A DNA stretch of 12,829 nucleotides from Clostridiaceae bacterium UBA6110 (GCA_002428415.1 DIWI01000002.1:1-12829), one strand, 5' to 3'. Counted from the first letter of the stretch, positions 1 to 6,402 are shown. Made by a program: numbers and translations. Notes: generated by a model not told the origin, from the sequence alone.

Positions 1-44
1 TCCGGGGTGGTTTATCCGGACCTGTTTCGGCAATTCCAACGTTA

Positions 45-130
45 TGGTGCAGATGATGGGACTTGAACCCATACGAGCTGTGCTCGCTACCCCCTTAAGA
101 TAGTGCGTCTGCCGATTTCGCCACATCTGC
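45..130 (-). tRNA. tRNA-Leu, anticodon AAG
   Basis: This is a class II tRNA gene with the CCA end encoded (TGG at 45-47 on the plus strand). The acceptor stem pairs 124-130 with 49-55 (GCAGATG/CATCTGC), and the discriminator base is A. The anticodon stem CTATC/GGTAG encloses the seven-base loop TTAAGGG, so the anticodon is AAG (plus-strand positions 94-96). The long variable arm CGAGC-ACA-GCTCG and the T arm ATGGG-TTCAAGT-CCCAT fit leucine tRNA. The loop and stem match the usual bacterial tRNA-Leu(GAG) pattern except for A in place of G at position 34. A34 is normally deaminated to inosine, so this tRNA should read CTT and, if modified, CTC. The Leu identity is secure; the anticodon follows directly from the stem-loop. 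Confidence 0.95.
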
Positions 131-150
131 GTGTTCCAACCACATTTATT

Positions 151-179
151 ATTCTATTATCAGAACAAGGTTTCGTCAA
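151..179 (-). promoter_or_regulatory. Sigma-A type promoter of the tRNA-Leu gene
   Basis: On the minus strand the -35 box TTGACG (174-179) and the -10 box TAGAAT (151-156) are separated by exactly 17 bases. Transcription should start near 144, about 14 bases before the mature tRNA 5' end at 130. This is one of the best promoter matches in the window. Confidence 0.8.
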
Positions 180-260
180 GGATTTTTCCAAAATATTTTT
201 GAGAGCATCATTCATTAATTCTGACTCCCTTTGAGACTCATAAGAATATTGGCGAAAAAA

Positions 261-288
261 TTGTTCATGAAGTCTCCTAGGGTAATCT
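261..288 (+). promoter_or_regulatory. Candidate promoter for the NADP-binding oxidoreductase gene
   Basis: TTGTTC (261-266) and TAATCT (283-288) are separated by 16 bases, upstream of the gene starting at 357. The match is moderate. A small perfect palindrome, CTCAA-A-TTGAG (315-325), lies between this promoter and the ribosome site and could be an operator. Another, TGAG-A-CTCA, lies at 232-240. None is strong enough to name a regulator. Confidence 0.3.
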
Positions 289-356
289 ATTGTTTACATT
301 ATATTCACTCCACGCTCAAATTGAGACATTATCCTTGAATCATAGGAGTGATGCAC

Positions 357-980
357 ATGAAAATCGGGATAATCGGGGCAGGGACCGTAGGCACTATCCT
401 TGCAAAATCAATGGCATTGGCTGGCCATGAGGTTTACATAGCAAACTCAAGGGATCCGGAAACCCTTGCTGAAGTCTTCAGAGACTTTGAAAACATCTAT
501 CCGGTCTGGAAAAATGAGCTTAAGGAAAAGTCAGATATATTGCTTCTTGCTGTACGATGGAAGGACACCCGGAAGGTACTGGATGACCTTGGAGACATTA
601 ATGGAAGTATACTTATCGATGTCACCAATAATGTGGATGAGAACTTTGACCTGATTGACACGGGAGGAAAGCCATCCAGCGAGGTCATACAGGAGCTCGT
701 GCCATCAGCCAGGGTTGTCAAGGCATTCAATACCTTCAAGATAAGCAAGTATCTGGATGACCGGGGAAAGGGTATCATTTCATTCCTTGCAGGAAATGAT
801 GAAGAAGCCCTTGAAACAGTCAGCGAACTTGTCACCTCCATGGGATTCGTCCCCTACAACACAGGAAGCCTTTTATTTGGTGGCAGGCTCATGAATGTAA
901 AGGGAAGACTGGCTGGAAAGGCACGTTTGAAGGAAGAAGCGGACAACATAATAAGGGAAGAACTGGAGAAAATGAAATAG
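357..980 (+). CDS. NADP-binding Rossmann oxidoreductase, F420_oxidored-like
   Basis: The protein has 207 residues. It opens directly with a dinucleotide-binding beta strand and glycine loop, GIIGAGTVG (residues 4-12), followed by NSRDP at 30-34. The Ser-Arg after the second strand is typical of NADP(H) 2'-phosphate recognition. DVTNN (88-92) and VVKAFNT (120-126) match the conserved core of the family named NADP oxidoreductase, coenzyme F420-dependent (PF03807). In Clostridia, which generally lack F420, such proteins are probably NADPH-dependent reductases of unknown substrate, so the F420 name should not be taken literally. An upstream GTG (348) and ATG (351) are in frame, but AGGAG at 344-348 sits 8 bases before the ATG at 357, which I choose. 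The gene stands alone, with a tRNA on the left and a terminator right after its stop. Confidence 0.85.
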   Translation: MKIGIIGAGTVGTILAKSMALAGHEVYIANSRDPETLAEVFRDFENIYPVWKNELKEKSDILLLAVRWKDTRKVLDDLGDINGSILIDVTNNVDENFDLIDTGGKPSSEVIQELVPSARVVKAFNTFKISKYLDDRGKGIISFLAGNDEEALETVSELVTSMGFVPYNTGSLLFGGRLMNVKGRLAGKARLKEEADNIIREELEKMK

Positions 981-988
981 AACAGATG

Positions 989-1028
989 AAAATGGAGAAG
1001 GAGCCTTAAGTGGCCCCTTCTCCATTTT
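989..1028. terminator. Bidirectional intrinsic terminator
   Basis: A 17-base arm (989-1005) pairs with 1012-1028, with a single A-C mismatch, around the loop TTAAGT. The outer arm runs AAAATGGAGAAGG with CCTTCTCCATTTT. The A/T-rich ends give U-rich tails on both strands. It lies between the convergent stops at 980 (plus) and 1037 (minus) and can serve both genes. Confidence 0.85.
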
Positions 1029-1036
1029 CAAAATCT

Positions 1037-2485
1037 TTAACCTAGCTCGGCTCCGTTAGATTCAATTACCTTCCTGTACCAGTGGAAGCTGTCCTTCCTG
1101 TATCTGTCCAGGGTTCCCTTGCCGTCGTTGTCCTTGTCCACGTATATGAATCCGTAGCGTTTGTGCATCTCACCGGTGGAGGCGCTTACAAGGTCTATGC
1201 ATCCCCATGGTGTGTAGCCTATGAGGTCTACTCCATCCTGGATTGCCTCACCCATCTGCTCAATGTGCTTCCTCAGGTAGTCTATCCTGTAGCTGTCATG
1301 GACCTTCTTTTCTTCTGTTATTTTGTCAACCGCTCCAAGTCCGTTCTCAACGATCATCAGAGGTATCCTGTACCTGTTGTATATGTTGTTAAGGGTCCAT
1401 CTCAGACCCTTGGGGTCTATTGCCCAACCCCAGTCGCTTACCTCAAGGTATGGATTCTTTATTCCGCCCATTATGTTCCCGGAGGTCTGAAGCTGGTCAG
1501 GCTGAACACTGACATTGTTCGACATATAGTAGCTGAAGGTGTAGTAATCTACAGTCCCTTCCTTCAGGATTTCCTCGTCTCCCTGTTCCATTTTTATCTC
1601 GATGCCGTTATCCCTGAAGAACCTCTTCGCAAATCCAGGGTACTTACCTCTCACCTGAACATCTGAGCAAAGGAAGTTTGCCAGATTGTCTCTCTGCTGT
1701 GCCAGTATGATATCGTCCGGATTGCAGGTATGAGCATAGAGTGTCAGGTATGCGATCATGCATCCGATCTTAAAATCAGGATTGATCTCATGGCCAAGCT
1801 TTACAGCCTTTGCGCTTGCCACGAACTGATGATGAAGTCCCTGGAACCTGACCTGTGGGATATCAGCAGCATTATTCCCGAAGGTTCCGCTCTTGTCCAG
1901 GAGTATGCCTCCGCCAAGGAACGCTCCCATAGGCATTGTCAGGATGTTTATCTCATTGAAGGTCAGCCATAGCTTAACCTTGTCCCTGTATCTTCTGAAG
2001 ATGGTATCACAGTATCTGACATAATGGTCTATGCATTCCCTTCCTGCCCAGCCGTTGTATTTCTCTGTTAGGCCAAGAGGCATCTCATAGTGGGAGATGG
2101 TAACAAGAGGCTCTATATTGTGTTTCTTGAGCTCATCGAATACATCATCATAGAACTTCAGGCCTTCTTCATTAGGCTCAGTGTCATATCCATTGGGGTA
2201 TATCCTTGACCATGCAATTGACAGTCTGAAGACCTTGAATCCCATTTCGGCGAAAAGTGCTATATCTCCCTTGTACCTGTGGAAGAAGTCTATGGCTTCG
2301 TGACTGGGATAGTGAGTCCCCTCCTCCGGCTTCATGGTTATCCTTCTCGGTATTGTGTGAGTTCCGCCTGTCATTACATCAGCAGTCGAAAGTCCTTTCC
2401 CGCCCTCATTGTAGCCGCCCTCGTACTGGTTTGCAGCAACTGCTCCTCCCCACAGGAAACCTTCAGGAAACTTGAAATTTGTCAT
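1037..2485 (-). CDS. 6-phospho-beta-glucosidase, glycoside hydrolase family 1
   Basis: This 482-residue protein has the full length of family GH1. It would hydrolyse phosphorylated beta-glucosides (cellobiose-6-P, arbutin-P, salicin-P) in the cytoplasm after PTS uptake. The N-terminal FPEGFLWGGAVAANQYEG is the usual GH1 opening. The acid/base glutamate is E178 in TFNEIN and the nucleophile is E380 in IVENG. The segment SASTGEMHKRYGF (434-446) carries the Ser, Lys442 and Tyr444 pattern that marks 6-phospho-glycosidases of the BglA/BglH type, as opposed to enzymes acting on free sugars. AAGGAGG lies 7 bases before the ATG. The gene begins 29 bases after the amidase stop on the same strand, so the two may be cotranscribed. 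No PTS permease or antiterminator is visible, so the transporter must be elsewhere. The exact aryl or sugar preference cannot be told. Confidence 0.93.
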   Translation of the reverse strand: MTNFKFPEGFLWGGAVAANQYEGGYNEGGKGLSTADVMTGGTHTIPRRITMKPEEGTHYPSHEAIDFFHRYKGDIALFAEMGFKVFRLSIAWSRIYPNGYDTEPNEEGLKFYDDVFDELKKHNIEPLVTISHYEMPLGLTEKYNGWAGRECIDHYVRYCDTIFRRYRDKVKLWLTFNEINILTMPMGAFLGGGILLDKSGTFGNNAADIPQVRFQGLHHQFVASAKAVKLGHEINPDFKIGCMIAYLTLYAHTCNPDDIILAQQRDNLANFLCSDVQVRGKYPGFAKRFFRDNGIEIKMEQGDEEILKEGTVDYYTFSYYMSNNVSVQPDQLQTSGNIMGGIKNPYLEVSDWGWAIDPKGLRWTLNNIYNRYRIPLMIVENGLGAVDKITEEKKVHDSYRIDYLRKHIEQMGEAIQDGVDLIGYTPWGCIDLVSASTGEMHKRYGFIYVDKDNDGKGTLDRYRKDSFHWYRKVIESNGAELG

Positions 2486-2514
2486 CGATATTCCTCCTTG
2501 TTCTCATTCGTATG

Positions 2515-3777
2515 CTAAAGACCAAGATACGCGATTATGCCATCAGCTATCCCAATCGCCATCTTCTGCCTGTACTCGTCTGTCGCAAGCAGCAGATCCT
2601 CATCATGATTCGTCATGAACCCGGTCTCAATTATTGTCACAGGTACCTCAGACCAGTTGATTCCTGTATAGCTGTCGCTTGCCCTGGCTCCTCTGTCCTT
2701 TGCTCCGGTCTCTCTTACAATACCTTCAAGTATCAGTGACGATGCCCTCCGGCTGTCGCTGCTCAGATGTCCCGCCCATTGGTTTCTGGTACTCGGATAG
2801 TATGCGGATATTCCACTGATGCCGCTGTCAATTGCGCCATTTGCATGTATCCTCACGAACAGGTCTGAGGAATTCTCATTTGCTATCTTCGCCCTGTCAA
2901 TATTGCTCAGGTCCACGTCAGCCACAGTCCTTGTCATAACCACTTTGATCCCTTTTTCAACAAGCAGTGCCCTTACCCTAAGAGATATGTCCAGCACAAG
3001 CTCATGCTCAGGAATTCCGGTTTCTGTCCCCATGGTCCCTGAAGATACTCTCGCCTTCATCACCGATGAATCTGGCCCTATTGGTTCGAGACTGCTGCTT
3101 TCTTTAAGCTGATGTCCAGGATCCAGGGTTACCACGTAGCCTGCCATGGTACCTATCGGCTCAGTCGGAGCTGGCAAAGGCGTTTCTGATGGCTGGGTTT
3201 GAACCTCTTCAGGCTTGGTTGGCTCAGGATTCGTTTCTGTTGGTTTTGGTGAATACAGCCTATTGACATATGCCTGAATCGATTCAGCTCCGGAATCAGC
3301 TTTGAGATAATCTTCAAGAAGCTCCAGAGATCCATCAGCATCTCCGGAATCTTTAAGGTCTTCAGCTTTTTCAAGCACTGCTTTTCTTATCCTTTCTGAA
3401 ACCTCTTCTACAAGAGCGAATCTTTTTGTATCAAGCTTGCTTACTCCCATCAGAGCCTCATAAGATTCACGGAATTTGCCTGATTCGAGAAGCTTGGCAG
3501 CTTTCAGGAAGCTATTCATTGATGCCTTCAGAGTTTTGATTTCTTCAAGCATCACACGTGCTTCTGATTCATCAGGATCTTTCGCTATCCCAAGAAGGAT
3601 CTCTTCAGCCTCATCAAAGCGGTCAGAAGCCATGTAGTCTTTTGCACCCTCATACAATGCATCATAGCCTTTCTTTGAAGGTTCCGGATTTGCCGTTACA
3701 TATTGCTTCTGTGCACAGCCTGCCAATGCTACTGATACGATTACAATCATCACAAAAAAATATTTCCTTAAGTCCAA
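2515..3777 (-). CDS. N-acetylmuramoyl-L-alanine amidase, lipoprotein with TPR-like N-terminal half
   Basis: This 420-residue protein probably cleaves the bond between MurNAc and the stem peptide in peptidoglycan, on the outer face of the membrane. Residues 1-20 form a lipoprotein signal ending in the lipobox LAGC, with lipidated Cys21. Residues 35-175 are helical, with TPR-like repeats (for example SDRFDEAEEILLGIA). Residues 176-210 are a Pro/Thr/Glu-rich linker. Residues 212-420 are an Amidase_3 domain: zinc ligands H222 (DPGHQ), E257 (PEHELVLD) and H311 (RIHANG), and catalytic E384 (IIETGFMTN). All key residues are present, so it should be active. The start is a TTG with GGAGG (3785-3789) 7 bases upstream, and the signal peptide begins immediately after it. 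It is followed at 29 bases by the GH1 gene. Confidence 0.9.
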   Translation of the reverse strand: MDLRKYFFVMIVIVSVALAGCAQKQYVTANPEPSKKGYDALYEGAKDYMASDRFDEAEEILLGIAKDPDESEARVMLEEIKTLKASMNSFLKAAKLLESGKFRESYEALMGVSKLDTKRFALVEEVSERIRKAVLEKAEDLKDSGDADGSLELLEDYLKADSGAESIQAYVNRLYSPKPTETNPEPTKPEEVQTQPSETPLPAPTEPIGTMAGYVVTLDPGHQLKESSSLEPIGPDSSVMKARVSSGTMGTETGIPEHELVLDISLRVRALLVEKGIKVVMTRTVADVDLSNIDRAKIANENSSDLFVRIHANGAIDSGISGISAYYPSTRNQWAGHLSSDSRRASSLILEGIVRETGAKDRGARASDSYTGINWSEVPVTIIETGFMTNHDEDLLLATDEYRQKMAIGIADGIIAYLGL

Positions 3778-3807
3778 GCAGTCACCTCCAAATCACACTC
3801 TACCTTC

Positions 3808-3841
3808 ATTATATACACCAGCCTGTAACATAGCTTGTCAA
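3808..3841 (-). promoter_or_regulatory. Possible promoter elements of the amidase-GH1 pair
   Basis: On the minus strand a perfect -35 box TTGACA (3836-3841) and a perfect -10 box TATAAT (3808-3813) both occur upstream of the amidase. They are separated by 22 bases, well beyond the normal 16-19. TGTATA (3812-3817) gives a spacing of 18 but is a poorer -10. Either one box is used with a weaker partner or an activator is needed. Confidence 0.35.
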
Positions 3842-3926
3842 AAAGTGAAAATGATTGTTAATTCCAAACCTGAAAAATTCACAATTGACCAGGGCAACGC
3901 TTTGTCGAAACAGGTGGATTTTTGCT

Positions 3927-3939
3927 TAACATTCTGTTA
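3927..3939. repeat. Small inverted repeat upstream of the metal-fusion gene
   Basis: TAACA-TTC-TGTTA is a perfect 5-3-5 inverted repeat, 51 bases before the ATG at 3991. It could be an operator for a metal regulator, but it is short and AT-rich and could arise by chance. I saw no convincing sigma-A promoter between 3842 and 3990. Confidence 0.25.
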
Positions 3940-3990
3940 CTTTTAAAGGGTTATGAATTTAGGCATAAATGCCGACACAAGGGATGTACA

Positions 3991-5700
3991 ATGAAGATAA
4001 TAAACAGAAAAATCAAACTTGCACATATGACGTGCACAAGCTGCGAAACGGCTGTTGACAGGGCTCTCATGGATATTCCGGGTGTCCTCAATGCAAAGTC
4101 AAGCCATGCGGATAATTTATGCGACATATCCTACGATGAAGACATGTGCAGCATGGATGAGATAAAGGAGAAGCTCTCTGAAACAGGCTATATGCCTTCA
4201 GGAAGCGGGTCTGTAAAAAGCTATGCAATAATGGCGATGGCAGGTATCCTGATATTCGCTGCCGGCATGTATGGAGCATTCGATCCGCTTCAGATAAACA
4301 GCTCGGCATCGTATGCGATGCTATTTACTGCAGGCATACTCTCCTCCTTCCACTGCATAGGCATGTGCGGGGGAATCGCGCTCTCACAAAGTGGAAGAGG
4401 AAGCTTCCAAAGACTTGGAATCCATGGTTCATCAATGCTCTACAACCTGGGACGCGTGGTTTCCTACACTGCACTCGGTGCTCTTGCAGGTCTGCTTGGA
4501 TCAGCACTATCCCTTACTCCCGGAATGAAGGGTGCCCTGCAGATCTTTGCTGCGGCTGCTATGGTCCTCATGGGACTGAAGATCTCAGGATTAAGGCTTC
4601 CTTCATGGCTTTCCCTGAAGTTGCCGTCAATCGGGAAATTGAATGGAATCAGCTCACCCTTCACAGTAGGACTCCTAAACGGACTCATGCCATGCGGTGC
4701 GCTGCAGACAATGCAGATTTTCGCTCTTGGTACCGGGAGTCCGGCACTTGGTGCACTTTCAATGCTTGCCTTTTCCCTTGGCACTGTGCCCCTCATGCTT
4801 GGCTTCGGCATGATATCAGGAAGCCTCACCCGAAAATCCAGCCGTCATCTTGCACAGGCATCAGGAATCCTGGTTCTTCTCTTCGGTCTTTCACTCGGAG
4901 GAAGAGGTCTGGTTTCCCTGGGAATAGACATGTCACCAGGCTCACTGATTGCAGGATTCTTTTCATCAGACCGTGATGATACCGCAGTCAAGGCCATTGT
5001 GCAGGAAGGGAAGCAGTCCGTTGAGATCAGAGTCACTGCCACTGGATTCGAGCCCCAGATTGTATATGCATTAGAGGGTATTCCCCTTGAAATTAACTTC
5101 AGGGCAGTAGAAATGACACAGTGCAATTCAGCACTTACTATACCTGCTTACAAGAAGGAATTCCGCCTTTCGGAAGGTGACAATATCATCTCAATTACAC
5201 CTGGCAAAGATGACATACTTTTCTCCTGCTGGATGTCGATGATGAAGGGAAAGATCATGGTGGTCGACGACCTGAAGTCAGTTGATCTGGCAGAAGAAAA
5301 GGCTATAAGGAAAGGGTCGGTCCCCTCTTCAATCCCTGATTCCCACGTAGGCTTCGCAACCGACAAGGGTTCCTATCAGGAGCTTAAGGTCCTTGCGATA
5401 GGAGAGGAGATCGTACCGCTTATCCTGGTTGCAGAACCGTTGAAGGAACTGAAGCTGGAAATAGGACTAAGTGACTTCCTCTATAAGGACAAGGAAATTG
5501 AAGTTGTATTTGCACAGACGAATGCAGAAGCCGAGCACCTGAAGACTGTTGGAGATACGGCATCCGGTTCGGTTTTCCTTGAAAAGACCGGCACTTATGT
5601 TATCCTTGCAGACCATGAGCTTGTCGGACTTATATACGCACCAGTGGATATTGCATCAGAAAGTACCGAATCAGTCTGGCAGAGATATATGGGAAAATAA
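3991..5700 (+). CDS. HMA - TauE/SafE-type membrane - cupredoxin-like fusion protein, probable copper/heavy-metal handling
   Basis: This 569-residue protein is a mosaic. Residues 1-68 are a heavy-metal-associated (HMA) domain with the metal motif MTCTSC (Cys15, Cys18). Residues 77-311 hold about seven membrane helices of the TauE/SafE (COG2836, DsbD-like) type, with the signatures HCIGMCGG (121-128) and NGLMPCG (230-236). Residues 340-427 resemble Cupredoxin_1: Cys378 in TQCN and Cys413 with nearby Met residues in FSCWMSMMKG. Residues 430-569 are a beta-rich region I do not recognise. The architecture suggests copper binding and movement across the membrane; substrate and direction are inference. 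I chose the ATG at 3991: AAGGGA lies just upstream and the HMA domain starts at once. A TTG at 3922 would add 23 residues and has AGGTGG 4 bases before it. Two SHOCT genes follow on the same strand, the first 96 bases downstream. Confidence 0.85.
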   Translation: MKIINRKIKLAHMTCTSCETAVDRALMDIPGVLNAKSSHADNLCDISYDEDMCSMDEIKEKLSETGYMPSGSGSVKSYAIMAMAGILIFAAGMYGAFDPLQINSSASYAMLFTAGILSSFHCIGMCGGIALSQSGRGSFQRLGIHGSSMLYNLGRVVSYTALGALAGLLGSALSLTPGMKGALQIFAAAAMVLMGLKISGLRLPSWLSLKLPSIGKLNGISSPFTVGLLNGLMPCGALQTMQIFALGTGSPALGALSMLAFSLGTVPLMLGFGMISGSLTRKSSRHLAQASGILVLLFGLSLGGRGLVSLGIDMSPGSLIAGFFSSDRDDTAVKAIVQEGKQSVEIRVTATGFEPQIVYALEGIPLEINFRAVEMTQCNSALTIPAYKKEFRLSEGDNIISITPGKDDILFSCWMSMMKGKIMVVDDLKSVDLAEEKAIRKGSVPSSIPDSHVGFATDKGSYQELKVLAIGEEIVPLILVAEPLKELKLEIGLSDFLYKDKEIEVVFAQTNAEAEHLKTVGDTASGSVFLEKTGTYVILADHELVGLIYAPVDIASESTESVWQRYMGK

Positions 5701-5753
5701 CTGCCACGTTCTTGCCACATTTATCCCGTCCTTTCATCATGTTCAGTTCATAA

Positions 5754-5778
5754 TTGTGTACTATCATATAGTAAACAA
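5754..5778. promoter_or_regulatory. 25-bp inverted repeat, probable operator upstream of the SHOCT genes
   Basis: The left arm TTGTGTACTAT and right arm ATAGTAAACAA are reverse complements at 10 of 11 positions, around the centre CAT. The site lies 18 bases before the ATG at 5797, over possible -10 hexamers (TCATAT, TATAGT). There is no GC-rich stem or U tail, so it is not a terminator. The TACTAT/ATAGTA core is loosely like operators of YtrA-type GntR repressors; that link is inference. Confidence 0.55.
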
Positions 5779-5796
5779 GGTAAAGGCGGTGAAAAC

Positions 5797-6096
5797 ATGT
5801 TCCCAAGAATGTTCAATAATTACAGATACGATGGAAGAGGCGGAATGATGGACTGGTACTACGGCAGGATGAATCCCTGGCAGATAGGCATCATGGTCAT
5901 AGTCGGTATTCTGGTTCTCGCAGTCATTGTGTATCTTATAGTAAGGATCGCAAGGCGCGGACATCCAGGTCATCCTGGATCAACCAATATCAGCAGCTAT
6001 TCCCCTGAAGCATTAAAGATACTCGACGAGAAGTTTGCCAAAGGCGAGCTTACAGAAGAGGAGTACCAGAGGAAGAAAAAGCTCATCACAGGATGA
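5797..6096 (+). CDS. Small SHOCT-domain membrane protein
   Basis: This 99-residue protein has a short Met/Tyr/Trp-rich N-terminal segment (several Met, MMDWYYGRM at 17-25), one membrane helix at about 29-51, and a basic His/Gly/Pro stretch (RRGHPGHPG). A C-terminal SHOCT motif (about 70-98) includes ILDEKFAKGELTEEEYQRKK. SHOCT (short C-terminal domain) is a small helical module found at the ends of many unrelated bacterial proteins and probably mediates oligomerisation. The biochemical role is unknown. Met-rich, single-helix SHOCT proteins often lie beside copper genes, which fits the upstream HMA/cupredoxin fusion. GGTGA is positioned 4 bases before the ATG. The next SHOCT gene begins 30 bases after its stop, so the two are probably one transcript. 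Confidence 0.85.
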   Translation: MFPRMFNNYRYDGRGGMMDWYYGRMNPWQIGIMVIVGILVLAVIVYLIVRIARRGHPGHPGSTNISSYSPEALKILDEKFAKGELTEEEYQRKKKLITG

Positions 6097-6126
6097 CAGA
6101 CGACATAGAAAGGAAGTGACTTAAAG

Positions 6127-6321
6127 ATGATGTTTTTCCCGATACTGCTAGTGATTCTTCTGTTCATGTACTTCTCCGACAACCATGGCGGAAGAAGAAG
6201 ATACGATGACTACAGAGAAGACAGAGGCAGAGCATCAGACATACTCGACAGAAGATTCGCTGAAGGCGATATATCTGAAGAGGAATATCTGAGAAGACGG
6301 TCCATGCTCAGAGAAAGATAA
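6127..6321 (+). CDS. Second small SHOCT-domain membrane protein
   Basis: This 64-residue protein starts with a hydrophobic helix (residues 2-16, FFPILLVILLFMYF), then a charged Arg/Asp-rich segment, then a SHOCT motif (37-62) including ILDRRFAEGDISEEEYLRRR. The SHOCT segment is clearly related to that of the preceding gene (ILDEKFAKGELTEEEYQRKK), so the pair are paralogues or share a domain by duplication. AGGAAGTGA (6111-6119) gives a good ribosome site for the ATG at 6127; a second ATG at 6130 is also possible. A strong terminator follows directly. Its function is unknown; it may partner its neighbour in the membrane. Confidence 0.82.
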   Translation: MMFFPILLVILLFMYFSDNHGGRRRYDDYREDRGRASDILDRRFAEGDISEEEYLRRRSMLRER

Positions 6322-6327
6322 GATGTG

Positions 6328-6355
6328 TGAGGAAGCTTTTAGCTTCCTCATTTTT
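6328..6355 (+). terminator. Intrinsic terminator of the metal/SHOCT cluster
   Basis: The perfect stem TGAGGAAGC (6328-6336) pairs with GCTTCCTCA (6342-6350) around TTTTA, followed by a run of five T. It lies 7 bases after the stop of the second SHOCT gene. Confidence 0.92.
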
Positions 6356-6370
6356 AGTTTACGCACTATG

Positions 6371-6402
6371 TAGTATACTGAAGCTAAGCTACAGTATCAC
6401 TA
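6371..6402. promoter_or_regulatory. Possible promoter and operator of the pullulanase gene
   Basis: TATACT (6374-6379) is a fair -10 box, but the only -35 candidate at the right distance (TTTTTA, 6351-6356) is weak and overlaps the previous terminator's T run. The -10 is covered by the left arm TAGTATACTG (6371-6380) of an imperfect inverted repeat whose right arm is CAGTATCACTA (6392-6402). The centre holds a tandem AAGCT repeat (6381-6390). A regulated promoter is plausible; the regulator is unknown. Confidence 0.35.

Noticed and set aside
1..44. Inverted repeat TCCGG/CCGGA (1-5, 16-20) downstream of the tRNA gene, faintly like a terminator or another RNA gene
   Set aside because: The stem is only five bases with a ten-base loop, there is no T run, and no tRNA arms can be built from the visible part. 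The element is cut by the window edge, so nothing can be assigned.
1082..1666. Plus-strand open frame opposite the GH1 gene
   Set aside because: It is the complement of a conserved coding region with intact catalytic motifs. No ribosome site or known domain supports it.
4365..4976. Long alternative reading frame inside the metal-fusion gene, plus strand
   Set aside because: It overlaps a well-supported membrane protein in another frame, has no ribosome site, and its Cys/Arg/His-rich product looks like out-of-frame translation.
5701..5740. Possible terminator after the metal-fusion gene
   Set aside because: Only a repeated TTGCCAC-like word is present, with no stable GC stem and no T run, so readthrough into the SHOCT genes is likely.
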